Assembly: GCA_050181465.1 (NCBI GenBank) | Contig: JBFXDD010000001.1 | Location: 293,353 to 357,352 of the forward strand | DNA: 64,000 bases | DNA from: JACRLW01 sp050181465 | Lineage (GTDB): Bacteria; Planctomycetota; UBA1135; UBA2386 | Reading direction: 5' to 3' | Shown: piece after piece, positions 8,922 through 18,436 of the stretch | How positions within the stretch are numbered: position 1 is the stretch's first letter | Layout of the letters: each line of letters begins with the position of its first letter | Position numbers and translations under genes: made by a program | Notes under the pieces: generated by a model | What the model was told of the DNA's origin: nothing | What the model saw: the letters and a program-made list of their open reading frames with translations, nothing else | Database searches by the model: none

Positions 8922-9875
8922 TCAGCGGGAGACAGTAGAGGAATCCGGCGGCGTTGTCATGGTGCGCCCCGCGCGGAGTGCGACCAAGCCATCCAGATAG
9001 AGCCACCGCGCGAGCTGCGCATCGGGTCGCAGCGCCATCACCGGGCGCAGACCTTCCCCAAGATCCGGCATCGCGGCCCGCATGCCCTGGCGTGCGAGCA
9101 AAGCCAGATTCGTCAGTCCGGGACCGGCGCCTTCGGTGCTGTCGACCCGAACGCTCTCGAGAAAGGCATCGAGAGCGCCGACGATGTTGCCGGCCGAAAC
9201 GAGGCACAGACCAAGGTCGTTCCAAGCCAACGCATCGTCGGGAGCGGCCGCAATCGCCGCCTCGTAGTGTCGTCTCGCCGCCTCCGTTCGCCCCAGTAGG
9301 CGCAGGCTCAGTGCGAGGTTCGACATGTCGCCGACGGCGCCGCGAAGGGCCGCGAGCCGTTCGAAGGGAAACAGCCCGACCTCGGTCTGACCGGCGCGCA
9401 GACGACGAGCGGCCTCGTCGAACACTCGACCGTCGGCAGCCAAGAGAAACGCATCGACGGCCGCGCTTTGCGCCGTCGCCAAACTCGCCGCTCGCTCGAG
9501 CGCCTCTGTGGTGCGCCCGAGTTCCACGAGGACTCGCAGCAATGCCGTCTGCGACCACGCGTCGGCCGGCTCGGCCTGGATCGCCGAGCGATACAGGTCC
9601 AAGGCTTGCGGGAAGTCGCGCAGCACTTCGGCGCAAAACCCGGCGCGACTGCACCGTTCGCGCGCGGACTCGCCCAGCGGATCCAAGCGCAGGAATGCAC
9701 GCATTGCCACGCGAGCCGAACGAAGCGTCGACTCGTCGGCCTGCAACGCCCCGGCCCTCGCCGACTCGAACTGCGCATAGGCCGAGTCGAACTCAGCCGC
9801 GATGGGACCGTCCTGCGCCGCCACCATCGCGGTCAAGGCCGCGGACAGGAGGGCAGTCCACAACCTCGCGATCAA
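8922..9875 (-). CDS. Exported TPR-repeat protein
   Basis: A 317-residue protein beginning with a signal peptide (IARLWTALLSAALTAMVAA, then QDG). At least four tetratricopeptide-like repeats are visible, the clearest being DFPQALDLYRSAIQAEPADAW, GRTEAARRHYEAAIAAAPDDA and AWNDLGLCLVSAGNIVGALDA. A binding or scaffold role in the periplasm is inferred. The start codon is TTG at 9875-9873, which overlaps the TGA stop of purM (TTGA), so initiation probably depends on ribosomes finishing purM. No other start keeps the signal peptide intact. Confidence 0.78.
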   Translation of the reverse strand: MIARLWTALLSAALTAMVAAQDGPIAAEFDSAYAQFESARAGALQADESTLRSARVAMRAFLRLDPLGESARERCSRAGFCAEVLRDFPQALDLYRSAIQAEPADAWSQTALLRVLVELGRTTEALERAASLATAQSAAVDAFLLAADGRVFDEAARRLRAGQTEVGLFPFERLAALRGAVGDMSNLALSLRLLGRTEAARRHYEAAIAAAPDDALAWNDLGLCLVSAGNIVGALDAFLESVRVDSTEGAGPGLTNLALLARQGMRAAMPDLGEGLRPVMALRPDAQLARWLYLDGLVALRAGRTMTTPPDSSTVSR

Positions 9876-10912
9876 GTGAGCACGACCTCGCGCGCGCCGC
9901 GCACGACCTTGCCCACCAAGTGCGCGCGCTCCCCGACCTCCGCCGACCGGTGGATCACCTCATCGACGTGTCCGGGTTTCACGAACGCCACCATGCCGAA
10001 CCCCATGTTGAAGACGCGGTAGGCCTCGCGAAGCGAGACGTCTCCGGCGCGCACGCAGAGATCGAAGATCGGCGGCCTCGGGCATGCGTCGCGCTCGATC
10101 GTCACCGCGCAGGTCGCCGGTAGCACACGCGGGATGTTGTCCTCCAGTCCGCCTCCGGTGATGTGCGCGAGACCGCGCAGCAACCCCTGCTCGAGCAGCG
10201 GCCAAATCACCGGCAAGTAGCTCTTGTGCGGCACGAGCAGGGCATCCGCCACACTCGCACCACCGAGTTCCGCGGGACGATCCTCGAGCGAGTAGCCCCC
10301 GAGCTCGAACAGCGCACGACGAGCGAGCGAGAAGCCGTTGGTGTGCAAACCCACCGACTCGAACGCGATGATGCTGTCGCCGATCTCGATCCGCGAACCG
10401 TCGAGAACACGTTCGCGCGCGACGGCGCCGACGATCGTCCCCGCGATGTCCATCTCGTCCTTCTGGTAGACGCCCGGCATCTCCGCGGTCTCGCCTCCGA
10501 TGAGCGCGCAACCGTTCTCGCGGCAGGCTTCCGCCAGCCCGACGATGACCTCCGTCACCTCCGCCGACACCATGCGATCGACCGCGATGTAGTCGAGGAA
10601 GAACAGCGGGCGTGCGCCTTGAACGAGAATGTCGTCGACACAGTGGTTCACCAAGTCCGCGCCGAGACCGCGCAGCCGCCCCGCCGCGCGGGCCACTTTC
10701 ACCTTGGTCCCCACGCCATCGGTGCTGGCAACGAGAAGCTGCCCAGCCGCACCGGCCTTTGCCGGGTCGAAGAGTCCGCCGAAGCTCCCGACGTCCCCCA
10801 CGACTCCCGGGGTGAAACTCGATCGAATCGCGGGGTAGGCATCCCGAACCGCACGATACTTGGCGTCGATGTCGACGCCGGCGTCGCGGTAGGCGGACTT
10901 CTCGGTGGTCAA
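9872..10912 (-). CDS. purM: Phosphoribosylformylglycinamidine cyclo-ligase
   Basis: Closes the imidazole ring of AIR in step five of purine synthesis, using ATP, in the cytoplasm. Family motifs: SAYRDAGVDIDA at the N terminus, GDVGSFGGLFDP, ASTDGVGTKVKVA, NHCVDDILVQGARPLFFLDY, and GGETAEMPGVY. The start is taken as TTG at 10912-10910: it leaves a 346-residue product, the usual length, with the family's TEKSAYRDAGVD at the front, and a GGAG ribosome-binding site lies six bases upstream. Longer readings add about 125 residues with no resemblance to PurM. It heads a minus-strand set of four genes whose other members are not purine genes, and diverges from ispC across 264 bases. Confidence 0.94.
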   Translation of the reverse strand: MTTEKSAYRDAGVDIDAKYRAVRDAYPAIRSSFTPGVVGDVGSFGGLFDPAKAGAAGQLLVASTDGVGTKVKVARAAGRLRGLGADLVNHCVDDILVQGARPLFFLDYIAVDRMVSAEVTEVIVGLAEACRENGCALIGGETAEMPGVYQKDEMDIAGTIVGAVARERVLDGSRIEIGDSIIAFESVGLHTNGFSLARRALFELGGYSLEDRPAELGGASVADALLVPHKSYLPVIWPLLEQGLLRGLAHITGGGLEDNIPRVLPATCAVTIERDACPRPPIFDLCVRAGDVSLREAYRVFNMGFGMVAFVKPGHVDEVIHRSAEVGERAHLVGKVVRGAREVVLT

Positions 10913-11176
10913 GCAGGTCTCCGATGGACGAGGCGCGCAAGTTCGCGCCAAACGGCGGGACGACCCGAGCGACGACTTGTCGCTGCGGGCTCGACCGCCA
11001 GCGTGGATCTTGGCGACGACCCGCCATCGCGGCAACCGCCGCGCCGCCGAGCCGGCATCTTTGGCTTGCATGGGTTCCGCCGGAGCCCCATCCTCCCGAC
11101 CCGATCTCGGCAACCTCGTCGGGCGCGCGGCAGCACCCGCCGCCGCTCGCCCGCTCCTCGTCGGGAACCTCGCCGA

Positions 11177-12352
11177 ATGAAGCGCCGCATCGCAGTCCTG
11201 GGCAGTACCGGATCCGTCGGGGCCCAGGCACTCAGCCTCATCGCCGAACGGCGTGATCTCTTCGACGTCGTCTTTCTCAGCGCGCATCGGTCGCACCAGT
11301 CGCTGAGCGAGCAGGTGCGGAAGTTCGCGCCGAAGCGCGTCTGCCTGAGTTCAGCCGCGTCGCCCGTCAGCGGCGATTCACCGCCCCGCGAGTGGCTTCG
11401 CGGAGCCGAGGGCATCCTGGCCGGTCTGTCGGCCACCGCGCCGGATCTGGTCCTCAACGCCATCACGGGGGCAGCCGGACTACCGGCCTCGGAATGGGCG
11501 CTGCGCGAAGGCATCGATCTCGCACTGGCCAACAAGGAATCCCTCGTGATCGCCGGCGATCTGCTCACTGGATTGGCGCGCGCGAGCGGTGCGAACATCC
11601 TGCCCGTGGACTCCGAACACTGCGCGATCGCGCAGTGTCTGCGCGGCAACCAACTCGAGCGCGTTCGGAGTGTCCACCTGACCGGCTCGGGCGGCCCGTT
11701 TCGTGACCGTCCCCTGGGCGAGTTCGCCGGCATCACTCCAGCGGAGGCACTGCGTCATCCGACCTGGGAGATGGGCCCCCGGATCACCATCGGCTCGGCG
11801 ACCATGATGAACAAGGCCTTCGAGATCCTCGAGGCGCACTGGCTCTTCGGTCTGAGCGCCGACCGCATCCGGGTGCTCATCCATCCCCAGAGCGTGATCC
11901 ACTCGATGGTCGAATTCGTCGACGGCTCGGTCATGGCGCAGCTCGGCGTGCCGGACATGCGCGTGCCGATCCTCTACTGCCTGGGCTATCCGGATCGCCT
12001 CGCGTTCCCCACCTTCGAACCCCTGGATCTGCGGCGGATCGCGAACCTGAGCTTCCTCGCGGTCGATCCGGCGCGCTATCCCGCCGTGCCGCTCGCCTAC
12101 CAGGTGCTCGCGCGCGGTGGGGACGCGGGTGCGAGATTCAATGCTGCCGACGAAGTCGCCACCGCGGCATTCCTCGCCGGCCGAATTCCGTTCCAAGCGA
12201 TCACGACCATCGTCGAACGCGTCGTGCTCGAGGCACCGAGTCGACCGATCGAGTCGCTCACGGATGCCCTGCTAGCCGATTCGCAAGCGCGCGAGCAGAC
12301 CACGCGTCTCCTTCCCGACTTCGCCACCGTCGCCGGCGGTCCGAACGCATGA
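11177..12352 (+). CDS. ispC: 1-deoxy-D-xylulose-5-phosphate reductoisomerase
   Basis: Converts DXP to MEP with NADPH, the committed step of the non-mevalonate isoprenoid pathway. The 391-residue product starts with the NADPH-binding motif AVLGSTGSVG and continues with LANKESLVIAG, the metal/substrate region PVDSEHCAIAQCL, LTGSGGPFRD, HPTWEMGPRITIGSATMMNK and IHPQSVIHSMVEFVDGS, all hallmarks of DXR. The ATG at 11177 places the Rossmann motif at residue 6, as expected. The stop codon overlaps the rseP start (ATGA). The dxr-rseP order is common in bacteria, so this is a conserved pair. Confidence 0.95.
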   Translation: MKRRIAVLGSTGSVGAQALSLIAERRDLFDVVFLSAHRSHQSLSEQVRKFAPKRVCLSSAASPVSGDSPPREWLRGAEGILAGLSATAPDLVLNAITGAAGLPASEWALREGIDLALANKESLVIAGDLLTGLARASGANILPVDSEHCAIAQCLRGNQLERVRSVHLTGSGGPFRDRPLGEFAGITPAEALRHPTWEMGPRITIGSATMMNKAFEILEAHWLFGLSADRIRVLIHPQSVIHSMVEFVDGSVMAQLGVPDMRVPILYCLGYPDRLAFPTFEPLDLRRIANLSFLAVDPARYPAVPLAYQVLARGGDAGARFNAADEVATAAFLAGRIPFQAITTIVERVVLEAPSRPIESLTDALLADSQAREQTTRLLPDFATVAGGPNA

Positions 12353-14069
12353 CATTCCTCGTCTCGATCTTCGGTGTCATCGTCGGCATCGGCCTGTTGA
12401 TCTTCGTCCACGAACTGGGCCACTACTTGGCCGCTCGCGCCGCCGGCGTTCGTGTCGAGGTCTTCTCGCTGGGCTTCGGTCCGCGCCTCTTCGGTTTCGT
12501 GCGTGGCCACACCGACTACCGAATCGCCCTCATCCCGCTCGGCGGCTACGTGCGCGTCGCCGGCGAAGACCCGACCCAACGGACCGGGCTCGCTTCCGAT
12601 GACCTCTACGGCAAGAGCGCCTTCGCGCGAGCCGTGTTCTTCTCCGGCGGCGTGGTGATGAACTTCCTGTTCGCGTTCGTCGCGTTCCCGATCGTGTTCG
12701 GACAGGGAGTCCAGGTCGCGGCGCCGGTCGTCGGCAGCGTCACTCCAGGCGGACCGGCGTGGCTTGCCGGAATCGAAGTCGGTGATCGCATCCTGCGCAT
12801 CGGCCACAAGCCGATTCCATCCCAGCAGTCCCTGCTGCTCGAGTTCGCCCTCGGTGGCGGTCGCGATCCACTCGCCGTCGAGATCGAGCGCGACGGTGTC
12901 AAACAGTCGCTGCTCGTCGCACCTCGCTACGACGAAGCCAACGGCATCTACACGGCCGGGATCGGCGAGTCCTTCGTAGTCGAAGCGCCGCTCGTCGAAT
13001 CGGTCACCGCTGAGGGTCCGGCAGCCCGCGCAGGCATTCGCCAGGGTGATCGAATCGTCGCGATCGGCGGAGCCGCGGTGGATACACGCACGATTGCCGA
13101 GCGGTTGTCCAGCGCCAAGATCGGACAGGAAATCGACTTCACCCTCGAGCGCGACGGTCAAGCGCGCCAAGTTCGCCTCGTCGTCGGCTCGATCCCCGCG
13201 CCGCAACGGCAGATCGGTCTGTATCTCTCGCGGCCGGTCGTGACCGCGCTGAGACCCGCCCCGAGTGTGCAGCGAATCGACCTCCAAGTCGGCGATCGCA
13301 TCCTCGCGATCGACGGCGAGACCTTCGACGGCCAGCGTCTGGCAACCGCCGAGAAGTCGCCGGGCGAACTCCGCCTGCGCGTCGCCCGCGACCATGCACC
13401 CCTCGATCTGAAGGCGACACTCGATGCCGAGGAACGAGCCGAGTTCGATCGCTCGGTAGCACTCGGTCCCGTCGCCGGCACCGTGGTCGTCAGTCCTCGC
13501 GACGGCTCGCCCGCAGCGGCAGCCGGCATCCGCCCCGGGGACACCGTTCGCGTCGCGAGCGGTCGCGAATTGCGGAGCTTCGAGGATCTGCTGGAGGTGG
13601 TCCGCAACGCGAACGGTCGCACGATCTTGGCGACCGTGGAAACCAGGCGTGAGGACGGCTCGCTCGATTCGCGGGAAGTCTCGATGTCTCCCGCGCAGTT
13701 CGATCTGCCCGATCTCGGCTTCTTGCCCGAACTCACACCCTTGCGTGAGACCGTGCGGGCAGACAGCTTCACCGATGCCCTACACCGCGGATATGTCGCC
13801 TCCATCGACATGATTCGGCAGCTCTACGTCACTTTGAAGCGGCTCGTAACCGGTGAAGTGTCGGCACGGAACCTGAGCGGCATCGTCGGTATCTCGGTCG
13901 TCACGTATCGCCAAGTTCGCCAGGGCTGGGTCGAGCTCCTCTATTGGTTGGCGATCCTGTCCCTCAACCTCGCCGTCGTGAACCTGCTGCCGATCCCGCT
14001 CTTCGATGGTGGTCACCTGCTGTTCCTTCTGATCGAGAAAGTTCGCGGGGCACCGATGAGTGCGCGCGT
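12349..14069 (+). CDS. rseP: RIP site-2 metalloprotease RseP, C terminus lost in gap
   Basis: Intramembrane zinc protease that cleaves anti-sigma factors or signal-peptide remnants within the inner membrane. HELGH at residues 21-25 is the zinc motif, in the first membrane helix, and NLLPIPLFDGGHLL near residue 545 is the second metal-ligand motif. Between them are four PDZ-like segments, starting near residues 120 (GSVTPGGPAWLAGIEVGDRI), 215 (EGPAARAGIRQGDRIVAIGG), 300 (LQVGDRILAIDGETFDGQ) and 380 (PRDGSPAAAAGIRPGDTV). E. coli RseP has two and is about 450 residues; here 573 residues are seen before the N run, so the extra length is the additional PDZ-like segments. The third is the most degenerate. 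Only the last membrane helix should be missing. The start overlaps the ispC stop. Confidence 0.92.
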
Positions 14070-14169
14070 NNNNNNNNNNNNNNNNNNNNNNNNNNNNNNN
14101 NNNNNNNNNNNNNNNNNNNNNNNNNNNNNNNNNNNNNNNNNNNNNNNNNNNNNNNNNNNNNNNNNNNNN
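14070..14169. other. Assembly gap (100 N) inside rseP
   Basis: A run of exactly 100 N, the usual placeholder for a scaffold join of unknown length. An apparent continuous frame across it joins RseP to an unrelated membrane protein and is an artefact. The missing DNA should hold the end of rseP and the beginning of the next gene. Confidence 0.98.
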
Positions 14170-14616
14170 TCCGCGCCGCTCGCGGTTACCGGCACCTTCG
14201 GCGGAACCACCGCCTTGGAAGCTGCCGGGGCGGCATACTTCGTCTACATCGCCGCCTTGACCATGCTCGGCGTGCTCGAAGACGAGAAGCGCCCGCCACG
14301 GAAGGCCGTGCGCGCCTTGATCACCGTGCCGCCCTTCGCCGCACTGCTCGCTCTGAGCGTCACGCCGGCGCCTGCGATCCCGGTCGCGATCGGTGCCTTG
14401 CTCGCGATCGTGTTCCTTCAGCGACTGAAGGACACCCAGACCGCGACGGAATGGGACGCTGCCCGGATTCGCGCCGCGATGGTCGCCCTGATCCTCGGCA
14501 CGATGCTCTACACGTCGCTCCTCACGCTCGGCGCGGGACGACCGATCGAAGCCGCCGCAATCTTCACGGTGACGATCGTCGCCCGGCAACTCGCCCGCCA
14601 CCTCGCCGTCACCTGA
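14170..14616 (+). CDS. C-terminal part of a UbiA-like membrane protein
   Basis: About 148 residues up to a TGA at 14614-14616; the start is lost in the gap. It is strongly hydrophobic, with some five membrane helices, including AAYFVYIAALTMLGVLED, PAIPVAIGALLAIVFLQRL and AAMVALILGTMLYTSLLTLG. The pattern of a helix with YIAALT followed by an acidic residue, then a Pro-rich loop and closing helices, resembles the C-terminal half of UbiA-superfamily prenyltransferases (EboC-like subgroup). The Asp-rich prenyl-diphosphate motifs would be in the missing half, so the assignment is tentative. Because the gap length is arbitrary, nothing shows that it is adjacent to rseP in the genome. Confidence 0.5.
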   Translation, partial: SAPLAVTGTFGGTTALEAAGAAYFVYIAALTMLGVLEDEKRPPRKAVRALITVPPFAALLALSVTPAPAIPVAIGALLAIVFLQRLKDTQTATEWDAARIRAAMVALILGTMLYTSLLTLGAGRPIEAAAIFTVTIVARQLARHLAVT

Positions 14617-14644
14617 GTGACGCGCCGGTCGCGTCGCCACGCAC

Positions 14645-15472
14645 TCAGGAAGTCGTCGCGAGCCAGATGGCGCGCGCTTCGTCCTTGGTCATCAGACTTG
14701 CGCGCACCAACACTCGAAGCGCGTCCTTGACGCGATCGTGGTCCCCGCTGAGCTTGCGGAACCATCCCTGCAACGGGTCGCCGTCGAGGGTCGCGACGCT
14801 CGTCGGATCGATGTCGTCGGCCGACGGTCGCGGCAACTCCTCGGCCAGGCTCGGTGCCTCCGGCAGCGAGAGACGCAACGGCCGCGGTTCGAGAGAGGCG
14901 AAGGGATTCTGGACCGGTGGCAGCTCCACGTCTTCGTCGTGCTGCAACTGCGGCGTCCGCGCCGCCGGCAGGTCGACGAGCTCGCTCGACTCGAGGCCCG
15001 CGAGTTCCGTCGAGAAGGGGTCCTGCCCCAGGTGCTGCTCGGCGGTCGCCGGGGAACCCGCGCACCGGAAGCCGTCGAGAACGGGGCCCACGATGTTCTG
15101 CATGTGCGGCTCGAGGTCCTTCTTGCCGACTCCACGGCGAGCCTCGACCTGCACCACCGTCATGAACTCCTGCGCGCGACGGATCGTGTCGCGCAGGAAC
15201 TCCGACATCTCGCGGCCCACGGAGGCAGTCAGCTCGGCCTCCGCACCTTCCGTCACGTTCTGCACGATGCTCGCAGCCTGCTTGGTCGCAGCGGCGAAGA
15301 ACTCGTGCACCTCGCGCGTGAGCTGTTGGTCGCGGACCTCGCGTTGTTCCGCAGCTTCGATCTGACGGAGCACGTTCGCGCTGTCGCCCAGATCGCGCCG
15401 AGGACCACCCTCCAGCCGGCGGCGGTTGCGCTCGCGACGGAAGTTCTCGAAGTGCTGGAAGTTGTCGTTCAT
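14645..15472 (-). CDS. Hypothetical helical protein
   Basis: A 275-residue soluble protein that I cannot assign. The ATG at 15472 is chosen because the protein from there is well-behaved and charged (MNDNFQHFENFRRERNRRR), whereas upstream codons read like non-coding Arg-rich sequence. Residues about 1-120 are predicted helical and may form a coiled coil (REVHEFFAAATKQAASIVQ, EMSEFLRDTIRRAQEF). Residues about 140-215 are Pro-rich and acidic, probably disordered. The last 50 form a compact helical segment (GWFRKLSGDHDRVKDALRVL). No signal peptide, membrane segment or catalytic motif. It follows the CCA-transferase-like gene on the same strand with 152 bases between them. Confidence 0.65.
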   Translation of the reverse strand: MNDNFQHFENFRRERNRRRLEGGPRRDLGDSANVLRQIEAAEQREVRDQQLTREVHEFFAAATKQAASIVQNVTEGAEAELTASVGREMSEFLRDTIRRAQEFMTVVQVEARRGVGKKDLEPHMQNIVGPVLDGFRCAGSPATAEQHLGQDPFSTELAGLESSELVDLPAARTPQLQHDEDVELPPVQNPFASLEPRPLRLSLPEAPSLAEELPRPSADDIDPTSVATLDGDPLQGWFRKLSGDHDRVKDALRVLVRASLMTKDEARAIWLATTS

Positions 15473-15624
15473 CGCGTCCCCACACGAGCGTCGTGCCGAA
15501 GGATCCCGGTGACGAGCTCTCGGACGACTCATCGAGAACGTGCGCGGCCGGCCTTGACCCTTGACCTGTCGCCCGGACGAAGCCTGGCCCGCCCAGTCGA
15601 TGGCACCGGCGATTCCGCCGTCGA

Positions 15625-16527
15625 TCACGATCGAATCGAGATCGCGCGCCGGTCCCGGCGCGGCGCCGTCAGACGTGTGAGTGCGGCCACCGCGCGCTCC
15701 GCATCGCCGAACAGAGCGATCCAGCGAGCCGGGACATCGGCCGCCGTCCCGACCGATCCGACCCGGGTGCGAACGTCGCTCGCTTCGCCTGCCAGTTCCG
15801 GGAGCAACACGTCGAAAGCACCGAGATCGATCAGCCGGCAAACTCCGCGACGCCAGTCGGCGGCCGCGACGATGCCGCGTAGTTCGTCGTACTGTCGCCC
15901 GACGACCAGCCCACCGACCTTCGGTGCGAACTCCGCCATCGCGGCACTGGTGGCGATGGCGGGGTCGAGTCCGAGATCCGCCTCGAATCGGACGCCGCGA
16001 AGAATCCGCAGCGGATCCTCGGCGAATCGACGGCGGGGATCGCCGATGGTCCGCAATCGACGAACTGCGAGGTCGTGGCTCCCGTCGGTTGGATCGAGGA
16101 TCGAACGCCCGAGCACATCGACGTAGATCGCGTTGACGGTGAAGTCACGTCGCTGCGCGTCCAGCACCGGATCGCACACGAAGCGCACATCTCGCGGACG
16201 TCGATCGGGTCCATAGTCGGATTCGATCCGAAAGGTCGTGTGGACCACCTCGCGGTCGCCCAGTCGGAACGAACATGCCCCCAGCGTGGTCTGGACCAAA
16301 TGGGTCGCGGAGTCTGGTAGTCGCGCAGCGAAGTCGCTCGGAGACGACTCACTCGCCAGGTCGAGATCCAGTGGAACGCGACCGAGCAAGGCATCCCGCA
16401 CGGTGCCGCCTACCAGCCAGACCCGCAAGCCGCTCGCGCGAGCCGAGGCGAGCACCTCGACGAGTTCGGGAGGTAGAACGGCGAGGAGTGTCTCGAACAC
16501 CACACGCGACCATAGCGCAGAGACCAC
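15625..16527 (-). CDS. Short CCA-adding enzyme / poly(A) polymerase family protein
   Basis: Class II nucleotidyltransferase of the tRNA CCA-adding/poly(A) polymerase family. The head domain is intact: WLVGGTVRDALLGR, the metal-binding DLD in PLDLDLA, RRDFTVNAIYVDVLGR, and DPTDGSHDLAVRRLRTIGDP followed by RFAEDPLRILRGVRFEADLG. The product has only 300 residues, whereas bacterial CCA enzymes have about 370-450, so the body and tail domains that hold the tRNA are largely absent. No continuation in another frame is evident downstream, so this appears to be a naturally short form or an old truncation. The start is GTG (16527); two further GTG codons 24-30 bases downstream are alternatives. It diverges from the next gene across only 24 bases. 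Confidence 0.75.
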   Translation of the reverse strand: MVSALWSRVVFETLLAVLPPELVEVLASARASGLRVWLVGGTVRDALLGRVPLDLDLASESSPSDFAARLPDSATHLVQTTLGACSFRLGDREVVHTTFRIESDYGPDRRPRDVRFVCDPVLDAQRRDFTVNAIYVDVLGRSILDPTDGSHDLAVRRLRTIGDPRRRFAEDPLRILRGVRFEADLGLDPAIATSAAMAEFAPKVGGLVVGRQYDELRGIVAAADWRRGVCRLIDLGAFDVLLPELAGEASDVRTRVGSVGTAADVPARWIALFGDAERAVAALTRLTAPRRDRRAISIRS

Positions 16528-16551
16528 GCCGCCGCGCTACGCTCGCCAAGC

Positions 16552-17154
16552 GTGCGCCTACCCGATCTCGGCAACAGCATCGTCCTCGCCTTGAGCGTCA
16601 CACTCGGCGTCGCTTGCTTCCTGCCGTCGATCACCGGACGTCGCGTGGCACGGGTCGAGAACCGCGCGCTGGAAGTGGCGATCGAGATGCGCCGCCTCTT
16701 GCCGAAGTCACCCACTCTCGACGACCTGAACGACGGCGACCTCACGGCATGGACCGAGCGCCTGCGCGCGAACTGTCGATCGGCCGATCAGCCGCAGAGC
16801 GACTTGCCGCAGTTGCTCGAGCGAGTCCCCGGCCAATCGCCGACCTTCGCCAATCGGCACTACCTGTTTCGCGTGGCGCTGCGTCCGTCGGAACCGGCGG
16901 CACCCGGCCAACCGAGAGTCGAGGGACAGACGGAGGTCTACGCCTGGCCCAAGACGCTGCAGCCGCCGGGCCGATCGGTGTTCTGCATCACGCGGGACGG
17001 CGTGCGCGTCTATACGCGAAATCTGATCGCTACCTATGCCGGGCTCGATCGCGCCCCGTCGCCGGGTGCGGCGACGCAGCGCGCCGAGAGCGGCAGTCCG
17101 AAAGCAGACCGAAGTTATCGCTCGCCCGACGGGGAGCGATGGATCCGGTTCTGA
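16552..17154 (+). CDS. Membrane-anchored hypothetical protein
   Basis: A 200-residue protein starting at GTG. Residues about 7-27 form a single hydrophobic helix (GNSIVLALSVTLGVACFLPS) directly after a short N terminus, as in pseudopilins and other bitopic proteins. The remaining 170 residues are soluble, charged and mixed alpha/beta, with a final beta-rich stretch (VFCITRDGVRVYTRNLIATYAG). Family unknown. A pseudopilin-like role is possible because of the single N-terminal helix and size, but no prepilin peptidase motif (G followed by FTLxE) is visible. It converges on the fragment ending at 17155, stop codons back to back. Confidence 0.6.
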   Translation: MRLPDLGNSIVLALSVTLGVACFLPSITGRRVARVENRALEVAIEMRRLLPKSPTLDDLNDGDLTAWTERLRANCRSADQPQSDLPQLLERVPGQSPTFANRHYLFRVALRPSEPAAPGQPRVEGQTEVYAWPKTLQPPGRSVFCITRDGVRVYTRNLIATYAGLDRAPSPGAATQRAESGSPKADRSYRSPDGERWIRF

Positions 17155-17238
17155 TCAGCGCGGCGGCTCGGCCGCGACCGAACGAAGCTGACCGGCAAGC
17201 TCAGCGATCGCGGCGGAGCTGACGTCGCGCGTGAGCGC
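17155..17238 (-). CDS. Gene fragment between assembly gap and stop codon
   Basis: A 28-codon tail (ALTRDVSSAAIAELAGQLRS and seven more residues) read leftwards from the N run to TGA at 17155-17157. It may be the end of the zinc-ribbon gene beyond the gap or of a different gene hidden in it; the gap length is unknown, so frame continuity means nothing. No family assignment is possible from this length. Confidence 0.4.
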   Translation of the reverse strand, partial: ALTRDVSSAAIAELAGQLRSVAAEPPR

Positions 17239-17338
17239 NNNNNNNNNNNNNNNNNNNNNNNNNNNNNNNNNNNNNNNNNNNNNNNNNNNNNNNNNNNNNN
17301 NNNNNNNNNNNNNNNNNNNNNNNNNNNNNNNNNNNNNN
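17239..17338. other. Assembly gap (100 N) inside or beside the zinc-ribbon gene
   Basis: Placeholder run of 100 N between the fragment ending at 17155 and the C-terminal coding part of the zinc-ribbon protein. Confidence 0.98.
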
Positions 17339-18399
17339 TCACCGGTGACTCCGTTCACGGCGACCCGATAGGGCTTGCCCCGAAATCGATAGGTAAGGAG
17401 CCAGACCGGGAGCAGCAGGTGCTTGTAGGTCAGTGCGGAATACTGCGACTGTCGCGAATGGACGCGCTGCTCATCACCCCCGATTCGCCGCCGGACGTCC
17501 GCGTCGAGCGCGCTCTCCATCCGACTGCGACCAAGACGGAAGCCGCCCGCTAGATCGAGGTCGTACGTCCGCGCGGAGAACCCGGCCAACGCTGCGTCGG
17601 TGAACGGCAACGAGCGATCGAGCGGCCACGGGTCCAGCCCGACGATCAACTTCATCGGCAAACCGGTGGCCTCCGATCGCGTCGCCGGGACGAGGACGTC
17701 ATCGAAGAATCGTCGAAAGGACCCCGAGGCGGGCGACCACCGCGTGCGGCGTTCCTGCCGGGTCTGATTGCCGTGACGGACGGTCACCCAATAGTGATCC
17801 CCGCGCTCGCCGACGTAGCGGGTGAACGTGAGAGCGTCGAAGGTCCAGTACGGGAGATAGACACCGTGAAATCGGCCGTCGATCGCCAGCTTTCGGAAGC
17901 CCGTCGGAGCGAACCATCGCGAGCCGATCCAGCGCTGCAGGTTGGACTGGGCCGTCTCCTTCGCGAGGGAGAACGGGAGCACCCCGTCGGCGGGGACGCG
18001 GTCCTCGGCGACGTGTGCGTTCTCGACCACGAGTGGCGCACCGCAGTAGTCACAATCGCTGCTGGTCAGCGTGCCGACGAAGCTGGTCGTCGCACCACAA
18101 TCCTCGCACCGCACTTCCCGCCGCGCCGACTCGGGGCGGCCGGCCGCAGCCGAGGCACCCTTGCGCCGATCGGCCTCGTGCGCCAACGCCGTCTCCAAGT
18201 CCTGCTCTTCGATCTGAGCGTCCGCATCGATGCCGAGGTCCTGCTCGGCACCACAGAACGGACACCGCAGCTGACCCGCGTCGATGTTGAACTCGAGTTG
18301 CGCACCACAACCCGAGCACGGGAACACCCGAGCACGCCCATCCAGCGCGGGCGGCAACTCGCCTTGGGTCGTGACGCTTCGGCCTTCGGCTCGGTCCAT
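17339..18399 (-). CDS. Zinc-ribbon protein, 3' end lost in gap
   Basis: About 353 residues visible. Two zinc-ribbon-like modules lie at the N terminus: FPCSGCGAQLEF...LRCPFCGA (about residues 27-50) and VRCEDCGATTSF...CDYCGAP (about 95-122), each with two CxxC knuckles. The rest is a soluble domain with PYWTFDALTFTRYVGERGDH, FDDVLVPATRS and a late LLLPVWLLTYRFRGKPYRVA, typical of the bacterial TFIIB-type zinc-ribbon family, which often ends in one membrane helix; that end would be in the gap. It precedes no enzyme but follows an SPFH-domain gene by 37 bases on the same strand, a pairing seen in other bacteria, so the two probably act together, perhaps at membranes. Function unknown. Confidence 0.75.
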
Positions 18400-18436
18400 G
18401 CTCGGTGTCGGTCTCGATCGACGATCCGTCGGCTAC

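Noticed and set aside
12349..14616. A single RseP-UbiA fusion protein
   Set aside because: The frame continues only through a 100-N placeholder of unknown length; the two parts belong to unrelated families.
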